Part shown: positions 1-8,970 of the stretch, piece by piece
Numbering within the stretch: position 1 is the first letter of the stretch
Layout of the letters: each line of letters begins with the position of its first letter
DNA from: Brachyspira murdochii DSM 12563
Lineage (GTDB): Bacteria > Spirochaetota > Brachyspiria > Brachyspirales > Brachyspiraceae
Length of the DNA stretch: 64,000 nt
Direction: 5' to 3'
Assembly: GCF_000092845.1 (NCBI RefSeq)
Contig: NC_014150.1
Span: forward strand, 2,948,704 to 3,012,703
Translations under genes and position numbers: made by a program
The notes under the pieces: model-generated
Databases searched by the model: none
Told to the model about the DNA's origin: nothing
Seen by the model: only the letters and a program-made list of their open reading frames with translations

Positions 1-368
1 GTTAGTGCATCATATTTTTCGCCTTGCTTTAAAAGTTTACTGTAATTAGAAGCCCAATAATAAAGTATGCGTTCTGGAAATCTTGAATTGCCTTGAAGCT
101 GAATTTCTATTATAACAACTGAACCATTTTGAGTTATGCACTTAACATCTGGGCGTCTGCCCACCTTCGGTGCTATAGTTTCTTTATCTTCATAGTTCTC
201 CTTATAGTTAAATGGCGTCAAAATTTCAACTGATCTAAAAGTCTTCATTCCAACATCAAGCATTGTTGAATTAATAAAATCAAGCAATATTGCCTCACTT
301 CCTTTATCAGAGAAAAGATATCTCACAAAATAATCATTTAATACATTAATGCCGTTTTTTTTATTCAT
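1..368 (-). CDS. Rpn/PD-(D/E)XK nuclease family protein (partial)
   Basis: The reverse strand reads an open frame from an ATG at 368 to the window edge, 122 codons without a stop; the C-terminal part lies outside. The N-terminus (MNKKNGINVLNDYFVRYLFS) and the later D-V-K and I-E-I-Q residues match the Rpn/TIGR01784 family. Those proteins were annotated as putative transposases but are PD-(D/E)XK nucleases that promote recombination. The family is common and multicopy in spirochaetes. The Asp of RRPDVK and the Glu of IEIQ are plausible metal ligands. Whether the gene is intact cannot be judged because its 3' end is missing. Confidence 0.75.
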   Translation of the reverse strand, partial: MNKKNGINVLNDYFVRYLFSDKGSEAILLDFINSTMLDVGMKTFRSVEILTPFNYKENYEDKETIAPKVGRRPDVKCITQNGSVVIIEIQLQGNSRFPERILYYWASNYSKLLKQGEKYDAL

Positions 369-456
369 AAGTTTATTATAACAAAACAAAATAATTTGTA
401 AAGGAAGTTATTTTCCATTATGCTATATAAAACTGTTTGTAACTATAAATATATTA

Positions 457-2493
457 TCACTTACTGTTAAACTTTTCAAAAATTTTCTCTCTTCTTTTTT
501 TGTCGGAACTCCATAACATAAGCCCGAACACTATAACAGCAATAGGAAGCATAACTATATTTATTACTCTTACAAATAGTTTTACAGTCTCTGGTACTTG
601 ATAAGGAGGATTATATATAGCTCCTTTTCTTCTTATGCTCATAAGTCCGTTATCTCCTACCATATAATCAACTAGATTCATTAAGAAAATTTTGTTTGCA
701 CTATAGGCACTATTTTTAGCCATTTCATAAGAACCTACTGCTATAACTTTTCCGCTTGTAGTGGAGTTAATTCTGTTTATATCATTATTAATATTGTTTT
801 GAGTATTATCTGATAACGGTATATCCTTTCCTTCAAATGCACTGTTCATCTTTCCTTCAAATACAGAAGCTAATAATCTTTTTGATAATTTACTTGAATC
901 AGTAGGCATTCCAGTCATAGATGCAGTGAAGTTCTCCGTTTCAACCCAGCTTTTATCGCTTGTGTAAATTAGAGGCGTAACTTTTATATCTGTATTATTT
1001 GTATTTGTGATAATTTCTGATGATATAGGAGTAAGCATTAAATTAATACTTTTAGTTATATCACTTTTGGCATTGATATTTTCTGCAGCTATTAAAGGTA
1101 TATAGTACATTTTTTGTTCCGGCATACCTTGCTGTAATTGTGCTTTATATGAATTATCATCAAATATCATGTTTTCTGCTACAGTAAATCCGTAATTAGG
1201 AAGTATTTCATTAAGTCTGTTTGTAACAGGTATAAGTTTAGGTCCGTACATCTGAGCAGCAGGATCGTCTTGATTTATTTGTACGCCGTTAAGCATAAAT
1301 AGTACAGGTTTTCCGCTCATAATGAATTGATCTAGTTTATATAATTCATAGTCGCTGAATGCAGTTTTGCTTCCTAAAACTATTAAAGCGTCTATATTAG
1401 AAGGTATATCATTTAAAGAAATATCAACTGCTTCAAAATTATAATTTCCTTCTATCTCTGATACATACTCGCTTACACTATCATATGCATCATTAGGATT
1501 TCCGCCGAATTGAGGAGGTATAGTTATATAGTTTGCTTCTTCATGACCTTGTATATATCCTATAGTGGCTTTAAGTCCTAGCATACTGTCTATATTTTTT
1601 GATATTTCATCTTTTATTTGGTCAAAAGCTCCGTATAAGATATATGATGTAGAAAGATGTCTTATATCATCTCCGTTTTCTAAAACTAATGAGAAATAAG
1701 CACTTCCTTTATTTGCTACTATATTTCCGTTTGGGTCTTTTATATCATTCCATTCTATCTTTTCTACATTTAATTTTTTTATCAATTCTTCATTTTCTTT
1801 ATTAGGGTTTGTCATGTCTACATTAATAAACTTTACTTTGTTCATTAAGTCTTTATTTGCTTCAGCAACTGCCTGCATAATAGAGTCTGGTATAATTTCC
1901 ATTGCTCCTATTTGAAGAAGATCATATATTTCAGGAGACGATATATAATAAACATTTAAATTGTTTTCAAGTCTTTTTAATCTGTCATTTTTATCCATCA
2001 TCTTTCTTATGATAGTATCTATATTGTATTCTAATCCTTCAGTTGACTGAATAAAAGGTATAGTCTCTATAGAGTCGCCGTATATAAAAGAAAGCCCCAT
2101 ATACGCTACTTTAGTCTGAGTTTGATCTTTTTCTAAAACACTTATTTGAGTTGGATTTATTCTGTATTGAGAAGCTAATTCAGAATGTTTTGATGCGTCT
2201 ACTACTTCAAAACTTATATTTTTTCCTCCAGCTGTTTTGTATCCTTCAAACAAATCTTTTACGTATTTCTCGTAAGTTGAAAAAGGAGGCGGAAGATTTG
2301 GTGTAACAAAAAACTTTACACTCATAGGCTCTTTTAAATTTTTAACCAAATTTTTGCTTTCTTTGCTTAGAGAGTATACTTTATCTTTTGTTAAATCTAT
2401 CATTGGAGTGAATTGATTAATGATAGCATTTATCAGTATTATAATTACAACTATTAATGAAAATGTTATTATTCTGTCTTTTTTCTTTGTCAT
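457..2493 (-). CDS. GldG-family ABC-associated membrane protein
   Basis: This 678-residue protein has one N-terminal membrane segment (about residues 9-28), a long extracytoplasmic region and one C-terminal membrane segment (about 640-662) followed by a basic tail. The layout and the N-terminal text (YSLSKESKNLVKNLKEPM) match the GldG/ABC_transp_aux family, whose members pair with an ABC-2 type permease and ATPase. In Bacteroidetes they serve gliding; elsewhere the substrate is unknown. No ABC permease or ATPase is visible downstream at 1-456, and the upstream side holds a tRNA, so any partner genes lie elsewhere. An AGG box sits 8 bases before the ATG. The family call is firm and the function is not known. 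Confidence 0.8.
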   Translation of the reverse strand: MTKKKDRIITFSLIVVIIILINAIINQFTPMIDLTKDKVYSLSKESKNLVKNLKEPMSVKFFVTPNLPPPFSTYEKYVKDLFEGYKTAGGKNISFEVVDASKHSELASQYRINPTQISVLEKDQTQTKVAYMGLSFIYGDSIETIPFIQSTEGLEYNIDTIIRKMMDKNDRLKRLENNLNVYYISSPEIYDLLQIGAMEIIPDSIMQAVAEANKDLMNKVKFINVDMTNPNKENEELIKKLNVEKIEWNDIKDPNGNIVANKGSAYFSLVLENGDDIRHLSTSYILYGAFDQIKDEISKNIDSMLGLKATIGYIQGHEEANYITIPPQFGGNPNDAYDSVSEYVSEIEGNYNFEAVDISLNDIPSNIDALIVLGSKTAFSDYELYKLDQFIMSGKPVLFMLNGVQINQDDPAAQMYGPKLIPVTNRLNEILPNYGFTVAENMIFDDNSYKAQLQQGMPEQKMYYIPLIAAENINAKSDITKSINLMLTPISSEIITNTNNTDIKVTPLIYTSDKSWVETENFTASMTGMPTDSSKLSKRLLASVFEGKMNSAFEGKDIPLSDNTQNNINNDINRINSTTSGKVIAVGSYEMAKNSAYSANKIFLMNLVDYMVGDNGLMSIRRKGAIYNPPYQVPETVKLFVRVINIVMLPIAVIVFGLMLWSSDKKRREKIFEKFNSK

Positions 2494-2637
2494 GTATTAC
2501 CTGCTCATTAAGTGTTTTTTATTTAATTAAAATATTTTGGATTAAAAAGTATATTATATATTAACATTATTATTTGTCAAAATATATAAAGTATAAACCC
2601 AAAAATATATTTTTTGTAATAATTTTTATATCAATAC

Positions 2638-2665
2638 TTGACATTTTTTTCTTGTGTGATATAAT
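2638..2665 (+). promoter_or_regulatory. Sigma-70 promoter of tRNA-Phe
   Basis: TTGACA at 2638-2643 and TATAAT at 2660-2665 are separated by 16 bases. The -10 box ends 11 bases before the mature tRNA, as expected for a directly transcribed tRNA gene. Confidence 0.8.
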
Positions 2666-2676
2666 AACTATCACTT

Positions 2677-2749
2677 GCCCAGTTAGCTCAGTAGGTAGAG
2701 CAAAGGACTGAAAATCCTTGTGTCTAGGGTTCGATTCCCTGACTGGGCA
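2677..2749 (+). tRNA. tRNA-Phe (GAA)
   Basis: A complete 73-base cloverleaf can be folded by eye. The acceptor arms GCCCAGT and ACTGGGC pair fully, the anticodon stem AAGGA/TCCTT closes a loop with GAA at 2710-2712, and the T-arm is canonical. The discriminator is A, and CCA is not encoded. Confidence 0.97.
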
Positions 2750-2814
2750 CATTCCTTTTATTTCCCCCAAATCAAAATAATCTATTTGCTATTTTAATAA
2801 TTAATTTTATCCAC

Positions 2815-2842
2815 TTGACAATAACTTTTAATGCTTTAAAAT
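2815..2842 (+). promoter_or_regulatory. Probable promoter of the RluA-family gene
   Basis: TTGACA at 2815-2820 and TAAAAT at 2837-2842 have a 16-base spacer, about 30 bases ahead of the start codon at 2873. Confidence 0.6.
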
Positions 2843-2872
2843 ATTTTTTATTAAAATATATAGCGGTAAAAT

Positions 2873-3586
2873 ATGAATATAGAAAAAGAAATGACAAATT
2901 ACATTAATCCAATCTATGAGGATAATCATATAATAGTGGCAGTTAAGCCTCCTAATATACCCGTGCAGGGTGATATAACAGGGGATTTATCTTTTTTTGA
3001 TAATATAAAAGATTATATAAAAATAAAATACAATAAAAAAGGAAATGTATTTTTGGGTCTTGTTCATAGATTAGACAGACCAGTATCTGGGATAATGGTT
3101 TTTGCCAAAACTTCTAAGGCTGCTTCAAGATTAAGTGAGGCTATAAGAGATAGAAAGTTTGAAAAGACTTATTATGCTGTTGTTAATGGCATACTTTTAG
3201 ATAAAGAGGGTATGCTTGAAAACTATCTTATAAAAAAGACAAATAAATTGGGCAATATTGCTCAGGTGGTTTTTGAAAATACTAAAAATGCCAAAATAGC
3301 AAAATTAAAATACGAAGTTATAAAAGAAGACTTGATAAAAAATTTGAGTTTATTAAAAATAGAGTTAGAAACAGGAAGATTTCATCAAATAAGGGTTCAG
3401 CTTTCAAATATAGGGCATACCATATATGGAGACAGGAAATACGGAAACTATATAAAATATGACAGAGATAATGTTCCTTTAGCCTTATTTGCCAAAAGTT
3501 TGAGATTTCCGCATCCTACAAAAGATGAATATATCTATGCCGAGGCAGATTTACCTAATTATAATCCTTGGAATATATTTTTATGA
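2873..3586 (+). CDS. RluA-family 23S/tRNA pseudouridine synthase
   Basis: This 237-residue protein carries the RluA signature HRLD (residues 65-68) followed by RPVSG. Asp68 is the predicted catalytic residue for uridine isomerisation. The C-terminal ETGRFHQIRVQL block is also typical of the family. There is no S4 domain at the N-terminus, so this is a short, catalytic-domain-only member. It sits alone between tRNA genes behind its own TTGACA promoter. The exact RNA target (rRNA position or tRNA) cannot be assigned from sequence. Confidence 0.9.
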   Translation: MNIEKEMTNYINPIYEDNHIIVAVKPPNIPVQGDITGDLSFFDNIKDYIKIKYNKKGNVFLGLVHRLDRPVSGIMVFAKTSKAASRLSEAIRDRKFEKTYYAVVNGILLDKEGMLENYLIKKTNKLGNIAQVVFENTKNAKIAKLKYEVIKEDLIKNLSLLKIELETGRFHQIRVQLSNIGHTIYGDRKYGNYIKYDRDNVPLALFAKSLRFPHPTKDEYIYAEADLPNYNPWNIFL

Positions 3587-3614
3587 TAATTATGAAAAAA
3601 ATTGTTTTTGGTAC

Positions 3615-3642
3615 TTGACAAAAAATAATAATATGCTATTAT
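3615..3642 (+). promoter_or_regulatory. Promoter of the tRNA-Lys/tRNA-Glu pair
   Basis: TTGACA at 3615-3620 and TATTAT at 3637-3642 have a 16-base spacer, 29 bases before tRNA-Lys. No second consensus promoter was seen before tRNA-Glu, so the two tRNAs are probably co-transcribed. Confidence 0.7.
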
Positions 3643-3671
3643 ATACAAACATTCAAATGAATGAAACAAAC

Positions 3672-3744
3672 GGGCCAATAGCTCAGTCGGTAGAGCATCG
3701 CCCTTTTAAGGCGGTTGTCGAAAGTTCGAACCTTTCTTGGCTCA
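3672..3744 (+). tRNA. tRNA-Lys (TTT)
   Basis: A 73-base cloverleaf with acceptor arms GGGCCAA/TTGGCTC (one G-T pair), an anticodon stem TCGCC/GGCGG, and a loop CTTTTAA with anticodon TTT at 3705-3707. The discriminator is A, and CCA is not encoded. Confidence 0.96.
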
Positions 3745-3776
3745 TATAGAGTTTATGTTCTATTTATATTTAATAT

Positions 3777-3849
3777 GCCGGTGTGGTGAAGTGGCTAACA
3801 CACAGGATTTTCATTCCTGCATTCGCGGGTTCGAAACCCGTCACCGGTT
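3777..3849 (+). tRNA. tRNA-Glu (TTC)
   Basis: A cloverleaf lies 32 bases after tRNA-Lys. The anticodon stem CAGGA/TCCTG closes the loop TTTTCAT with TTC at 3810-3812. The acceptor arms GCCGGTG/CACCGGT give a G1-U72 wobble, and the discriminator reads as U, which is unusual for tRNA-Glu. The other arms are normal. Confidence 0.9.
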
Positions 3850-3857
3850 CATTTCTT

Positions 3858-3886
3858 ACCATACTTGAGAGAGTATGGTTTTTTTA
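3858..3886 (+). terminator. Rho-independent terminator after tRNA-Glu
   Basis: A perfect 8-bp stem ACCATACT/AGTATGGT with a 6-base loop is followed by a run of T. It ends the tRNA-Lys/tRNA-Glu transcript. Confidence 0.85.
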
Positions 3887-3937
3887 TATTTTTTTATTAA
3901 TTTATGTTATCAGTTACAAAAAATATCAATAATTGTA

Positions 3938-3966
3938 TTGACAATTTTAATAGTTTACTATATCTT
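3938..3966 (+). promoter_or_regulatory. Probable promoter of the 4006 aminotransferase
   Basis: TTGACA at 3938-3943 and TATCTT at 3961-3966 are separated by 17 bases, 39 bases ahead of the start codon. Confidence 0.55.
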
Positions 3967-4005
3967 CTTTTTTAGATTACTATATATAAAAATTTGGAGA
4001 GAAAT

Positions 4006-5205
4006 ATGTATATATCTAAAAGAATTCAAAGGCTTAAAACTTCGCCTGTAAGAAAGTTAAATCCATATGCTGAAGAAGCTGTAAAAAGAGGAATAAAAAT
4101 ATATCATCTTAATATAGGACAGCCTGATATTGAAACACCAAGCGTATTTTTGGAAGCTATTTCTAAATATAAAGGAAAAACTCTCAAATACGAGAATTCA
4201 AGAGGTATGAAGCCGCTTATCAATAAAATTCAAGAGTATTATGATAAATTAGGTATTCATTATGAAGAAAATGAAATTACTATTACTAACGGCGGAAGTG
4301 AAGCAATATTATTTAGTTTGCTTGCTATTTTTGATGAGGGTGATGAAATTTTGGTAGCAGAACCTTACTATGCTAATTATAATAGTTTTTATGATGTTCT
4401 TGATATCAAACGTAATGCTGTTAGAACTTATGCTGAAAATGGCTTTCATCTTCCTAATCGCGATGAGATAGAAAAACATATTACTCCAAAGACAAAAGCA
4501 TATATGTTCTCTAACCCTTCAAACCCTACTGGTGTTGTATCTACTAAAGAAGAGCTTGATGATATAGCTTATCTTGCTAAAAAACATAATATGTTCATCA
4601 TAAGCGATGAAGTATATAGAGAATTTGTTTATGGAGAGAGAAAAGCAATCAGCTTTGGTACTTATAAAGATTTAGCTGATAATGTTGTAATAATTGATTC
4701 TATATCAAAAAGGTTTTCAGCATGCGGAGCTAGAATAGGCTGTATAATAAGTAAAAACAAAGATTTCAGTAATGCTGTATTTAGAGAATGTCAGGCTAGA
4801 TTATCTGCTCCTACACTTGAGATGGTTGGTGCTGCTGCTTTATATGATTTACCAGATAACTATTTTGAAGCTGCTAGAAAAGAGTATGACAATAGAAGAA
4901 AAATATTATTTGAAGAGCTTACAAAGATGGACGGCGTAGTAATGAAAGAACCTGAAGGTGCATTTTATGTACTTGCAAAACTTCCAGTAAAAAATGCTGA
5001 GGACTTTGCTATATGGCTTTTAAAAGATTTTAATCTTGATAATGAAACTGTAATGTTTGCTCCTGGCGAAGGTTTTTATGCTACTGAAGGTTTGGGTAAA
5101 GATGAAGTTAGAATGTGTTATGCTTTAGAAGCTAAAGATTTGAAAAGATCTATGGAAATATTAAGACAAGGTTTAATAAAATACAAAAAAGAAGTAGAAA
5201 AATAA
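4006..5205 (+). CDS. Class I/II PLP aminotransferase (aspartate aminotransferase-like)
   Basis: This 399-residue fold-type I aminotransferase has the N-terminal NIGQPDIETP substrate loop (about residues 36-45), NPSNPTG (170-176), SDEVYREF (200-207) and the PLP-binding lysine K235 in SISKRFS. The C-terminal arginine region is also normal. The frame opens at a TTG at 3994, but GGAGAG at 3996-4001 is a ribosome-binding site placed for the ATG at 4006, so that start is preferred. It probably transfers an amino group between an amino acid and a 2-oxo acid in the cytoplasm. Substrate specificity is not readable from the sequence. It is a single-gene unit ended by a hairpin. Confidence 0.88.
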   Translation: MYISKRIQRLKTSPVRKLNPYAEEAVKRGIKIYHLNIGQPDIETPSVFLEAISKYKGKTLKYENSRGMKPLINKIQEYYDKLGIHYEENEITITNGGSEAILFSLLAIFDEGDEILVAEPYYANYNSFYDVLDIKRNAVRTYAENGFHLPNRDEIEKHITPKTKAYMFSNPSNPTGVVSTKEELDDIAYLAKKHNMFIISDEVYREFVYGERKAISFGTYKDLADNVVIIDSISKRFSACGARIGCIISKNKDFSNAVFRECQARLSAPTLEMVGAAALYDLPDNYFEAARKEYDNRRKILFEELTKMDGVVMKEPEGAFYVLAKLPVKNAEDFAIWLLKDFNLDNETVMFAPGEGFYATEGLGKDEVRMCYALEAKDLKRSMEILRQGLIKYKKEVEK

Positions 5206-5221
5206 TTTTTATATTAAAATT

Positions 5222-5256
5222 AAAAAAGGGGCTATTAAAAAATAGTCCCTTTTATT
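5222..5256. terminator. Bidirectional terminator between convergent genes
   Basis: GGGGCTAT pairs with ATAGTCCC (one G-T), flanked by A-runs on the left and T-runs on the right. It can stop both the forward aminotransferase and the reverse OLD-family gene. Confidence 0.75.
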
Positions 5257-5274
5257 TATTATCAATTATTTTTA

Positions 5275-7281
5275 TTAGTCAATTTCATTTATCACCTTAA
5301 AGAAATTATCTATTGTTTTCTTAGATATTAATTCTTTATTATAATAGTCTATTATATTATTTTTAAATAAACTTGAATAAAGAGCATCTTTATTTTTTTT
5401 ATCTATTTTGTAAATTTGTTTGTCTTTCTCACTAAATAAATCTTCTATTGTAACAAAATTTGTATTTATATCTGTAAGCTGTGTTACTTTGAGATTTGTA
5501 TTTTTAGCGAGTTCTTTAAATTGATTAGCAGAGTTATCACCGTCAATTAATATAGAAGGATTTTTTGATATATTGCATAATCCTTCTATTATGATATTTT
5601 TTTGCTTTTCATCATTTTCTCTTCCTATACCATTAATAGGCATGAATGCTATATCTATTTCTTTATTTTCTATATATTCCATAAGTATTTTAAATGCTGT
5701 AAAATAATTATAATCTGTAATGCCTTCTACATATATCAGTTTTGTATCTCTGGTAATATCTATATGTTTTATACCGAATGCATTTATAATTTTTTCAAGA
5801 GTATCTGATTTGCCGTAAGTTGCAGAGAAGTCGTTTTCTATTTTTATTCCTATACCGTCCTGTTTTATTTCAGCTATTTTTAATTCGTCTAAATAATTTA
5901 TATCAGCAAAATATGGAATTTGAACAGATGTTATAATTGTAACTCCATTGTCTTTTGCAAACTGTTTTAAAAATTCTCTAAGTTCTTTTATTACTGGTAC
6001 CGATAAATGCTGCTCTGGTTCATCTATTATAATAATATCGCCTTTTTTAAACTCATTATAGTTCAATGTGTTGAAAAATAAACTGAAAAACCAATTAAAT
6101 CCTTCAGATTCATTTTCTAAATTTGTAAGTCCGTTTTTGCTTTCAAAATATATTTTTATGAATTCTTTTTCTAATGATATCTTAAAACTATAATCACTAT
6201 TTGATTTGTATAATTCATTGTTTGATATATATAAATCATTAAATCTTTTGGATATAGTATTTTCTAATATTTTATTTATCTCATTTTCTGTTTGTTTTGC
6301 AAATGCTACATCAGATAGTATATTGCTGTAATTATCTGATATATATTCATACATTTCCATATTATTGGCTGATTTAAATAAAGAATATAGAAAATTAGAT
6401 TCTTTAATAAAGTTTTTACTATTATTTTTTCGGTTATGTTTTGAAATTGAGTTTTCATTTTTTTTGTAGCATGATACTACAAGTTCATCACTTTTTATAT
6501 TGTTTTTATGAACATATACTTGAGAGTTTTCTATACCGTCAATTTTTATTAATATATCTGTTAAATATTGTAAATCACTATTATTTATTTTATCTTCGTC
6601 TAGTAAGATATTATAATAATTATTCCATTTATCAAGTTCATAATATTCTGTTTTAAGTATGCTTATTAATAGTTTTAATTTATCTATTGTTTGATTTTCT
6701 TTATATTTAGAAATTATATCCAAAATCTTTTCTGAAGAATAATCTAATATATCATTAAAATTTTCTTCTTCATTATTATCAGTTTTTATATTATTATCAA
6801 TATTATAATTATTTTTATAAATATAAAATAGCTCATTATCTTTATACACTTCATCATCGCTTTTAAATATGTAATTAAGTATTTTATATATATAATTTTT
6901 TTTCAAAACAATATCATATAAATCTTTGTTTTCTATAACAGTCCATACAATATTTTTATTTTGAGCATTACCTTTGTATATGATTCCTTCATCAGTTTCT
7001 ATAAATATTGAAATTTCTGGTTTACAGTTTATAAAGCCTTCTATTTTGGGATTATCTCTTTTATCATCTATACAGCCTGTAAAAGCTTTTTCTACTGCAG
7101 AAAGTATATTACTTTTTCCAATGCCGTTAGCTCCTATTATACTTATTAAAGATCCCTGTTTCATATCTCCGTTAAGATATAATCTTCCATACTTTAATTC
7201 ATTTTCTTTACTTCGTTCATCTTCATTTTCTAATACTGGGTTAATGTTCCTAAAGTTTTTTATTGTTAAATACCTTTTCAT
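5275..7281 (-). CDS. OLD-family ATP-dependent nuclease (AAA ATPase + TOPRIM)
   Basis: This 668-residue protein has an N-terminal ABC-type ATPase with Walker A GANGIGKSN (residues 50-58) and a late Walker B (IIIDEPEQHL). A C-terminal TOPRIM region follows, with YVEGITD and a later LIDGDN. This is the class 1 OLD architecture. Family members are DNA nucleases linked to phage exclusion or DNA processing. The track start at 7296 is a little long: GGAGGAG lies directly before the ATG at 7281, which begins MKRYLTIKNF. The gene stands alone; no UvrD-type helicase (which would make a Gabija pair) or reverse transcriptase is next to it. The long central region (about residues 90-330) is Asn/Asp/Lys-rich and fits no domain I recognise. 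Confidence 0.85.
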   Translation of the reverse strand: MKRYLTIKNFRNINPVLENEDERSKENELKYGRLYLNGDMKQGSLISIIGANGIGKSNILSAVEKAFTGCIDDKRDNPKIEGFINCKPEISIFIETDEGIIYKGNAQNKNIVWTVIENKDLYDIVLKKNYIYKILNYIFKSDDEVYKDNELFYIYKNNYNIDNNIKTDNNEEENFNDILDYSSEKILDIISKYKENQTIDKLKLLISILKTEYYELDKWNNYYNILLDEDKINNSDLQYLTDILIKIDGIENSQVYVHKNNIKSDELVVSCYKKNENSISKHNRKNNSKNFIKESNFLYSLFKSANNMEMYEYISDNYSNILSDVAFAKQTENEINKILENTISKRFNDLYISNNELYKSNSDYSFKISLEKEFIKIYFESKNGLTNLENESEGFNWFFSLFFNTLNYNEFKKGDIIIIDEPEQHLSVPVIKELREFLKQFAKDNGVTIITSVQIPYFADINYLDELKIAEIKQDGIGIKIENDFSATYGKSDTLEKIINAFGIKHIDITRDTKLIYVEGITDYNYFTAFKILMEYIENKEIDIAFMPINGIGRENDEKQKNIIIEGLCNISKNPSILIDGDNSANQFKELAKNTNLKVTQLTDINTNFVTIEDLFSEKDKQIYKIDKKNKDALYSSLFKNNIIDYYNKELISKKTIDNFFKVINEID

Positions 7282-7613
7282 AATTCTCCTCCACATTTTA
7301 TTTAAGGTGAGATATTTTAACTTATATATTCTTATGTTGCAATAGTTTTATTTGATAATATATTTTATTTCAAAACCACTTGACAAAGTTAATTATGAAA
7401 ATTATTTAATTTTAAAACTATAAATATTAAAAAAATTGAGTTTTGAAACAAGTCTAATAAATAATTTCAATATATTAAATTATTTATTATTAAAGGAATA
7501 TAAAATATAATATTAGGATTAAAAAGTTAAATAATTTTGTATTTAAAAATGTTTTTAAACAAGTATAATTATATCATACAGAAAAATCAGATTTATATTT
7601 TGAAATAATAAAA

Positions 7614-7673
7614 AATAATTTTAAGCTATAGTTAATAAAAAATATAATTAAAAACATACAGCTTAAAATTATT
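7614..7673 (-). terminator. Hairpin downstream of mtnK
   Basis: Perfect 14-bp arms (AATAATTTTAAGCT and its complement) surround a 32-base loop just beyond the mtnK stop, with a T-rich tract following on the reverse strand. The remaining 7282-7613 is very AT-rich and shows no gene. A TTGACA box at 7380-7385 on the forward strand is the only other feature seen there. Confidence 0.5.
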
Positions 7674-7681
7674 TAAATTAA

Positions 7682-8944
7682 TTAAATTTTATCAATACTT
7701 GAATATTTGTTTACAATGTCAGAAACTTTTTCTATATTTTCAATACTTTCTCTATTTACTAAAAACTCTCTTCCTATTTCTAAACATATCCAATCAAGCC
7801 TTGCTCTTTCTTTTAAATCTTCTATTGAAGCAATATCTTTATTTTTAGCAAGTCCTAAAGTTCTTCTTATAAGTACGCAGCCTGCAAAACCAATAGCATC
7901 TTTAAATATTCTTTTTAATACAGTTTTTATATACACTTCAGAATGTTTTTCTCCTTCATCATAATTCCAATAGAGCGGTTTAGTTTCTTTTAAGTGCTTT
8001 TTCAATAATTTTTCAAATTTTTCCAAAGTACCTGTTATCATATATTTAGCAGTGTCAAAAAGCCATTTTCTAAACTCTATTGAATTAGTACCGAGTCTTT
8101 TTTGATGATATTCCTGAGATATGTAAGCCATAAAAAAGTTAGCACTTGCTTTTCCTATATCAAAACCTATAGGACCATAAAATGCAAATTCAGGGTCTAT
8201 TACATAAGTTTCTTCTTCATTACCCATAAAACTTCCCAAATGAAAATCACCATGAAGTAATGCCTCTGCTTTTGTCATAAACGCATATTTCATTTCAGCA
8301 GCTGCTATTTTTAGCTTAAAATCTCTTTGAAATTGTTTTACTTTTTCTATATTTAATTCTTCATAAAATACATTAGTTTCATTATCTTCAAAAGGGTGAG
8401 TAAAAATAAAATCCTCTGTTAAACTACATAGTTCGGCATTCATGTATTCAGAGACAAGAGCCTTTTTTGTTTTGCTGTCTAAATAATAATCGGATGTGAA
8501 AAATAATGTTTTTGAAAGAAAATCGGTTAAATCTTCTGCAGCTTTTGGAAATTTTCTTCCGTTTATTATTTCGCCTCTAAGCACTTTATGTTTATTTAGA
8601 TTCTGCATTATAACAACGCACATATCATCAGAATCATAATATATTTTAGGTACTAAATTTGGACATAATTTGTATTGTTCTTTAAGTGTTTTTATTTCTA
8701 TTTTCATTCTGTCTTTTTCTAAAGGATAATTTTCTCCTACACATCTTAAAAAAGGTACAGACTGTTTTAATATTACAGTTTCCTTATCATTGTTTTTATT
8801 TGTAATACTGTATACATAATTTAAGTTTCCATCTCCAATTTCTGTTATAACTAAATCATCAAAACTCGAGAATATATTTTTCATTTCATCAATTGTTTTT
8901 AAATAGTCTGATATAGTATTAATATTTAATTGTTTATAAGCCAT
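7682..8944 (-). CDS. mtnK: S-methyl-5-thioribose kinase
   Basis: This 420-residue protein has the length and fold signatures of MtnK, a protein-kinase-like small-molecule kinase. The catalytic loop HGDFHLGS lies near residue 230 and the metal-binding DPEFAF near 250. An N-terminal IGDGNLNYVY stands in for the glycine-rich loop. The enzyme phosphorylates methylthioribose to methylthioribose-1-phosphate in the cytoplasm. It is the second gene of an operon with mtnA, 26 bases downstream of it, which supplies the next enzyme of the pathway. A good ribosome-binding site (AAGGAG) precedes the ATG. Confidence 0.93.
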   Translation of the reverse strand: MAYKQLNINTISDYLKTIDEMKNIFSSFDDLVITEIGDGNLNYVYSITNKNNDKETVILKQSVPFLRCVGENYPLEKDRMKIEIKTLKEQYKLCPNLVPKIYYDSDDMCVVIMQNLNKHKVLRGEIINGRKFPKAAEDLTDFLSKTLFFTSDYYLDSKTKKALVSEYMNAELCSLTEDFIFTHPFEDNETNVFYEELNIEKVKQFQRDFKLKIAAAEMKYAFMTKAEALLHGDFHLGSFMGNEEETYVIDPEFAFYGPIGFDIGKASANFFMAYISQEYHQKRLGTNSIEFRKWLFDTAKYMITGTLEKFEKLLKKHLKETKPLYWNYDEGEKHSEVYIKTVLKRIFKDAIGFAGCVLIRRTLGLAKNKDIASIEDLKERARLDWICLEIGREFLVNRESIENIEKVSDIVNKYSSIDKI

Positions 8945-8970
8945 ATTTATATCTCCTTTATATATTTTAT

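Noticed and set aside
2570..2770. Reverse-strand open frame of 66 codons
   Set aside because: It runs across the tRNA-Phe gene and its promoter; the apparent protein is the tRNA complement.
3525..3749. Forward open frame of 74 codons overlapping the end of the RluA gene
   Set aside because: Its C-terminal half is the translated tRNA-Lys and the rest is a shadow of the RluA gene.
5275..7281. Gabija or retron-type defence locus
   Set aside because: Only the OLD-type gene is present; no UvrD-like helicase, reverse transcriptase or other partner was found on either side.
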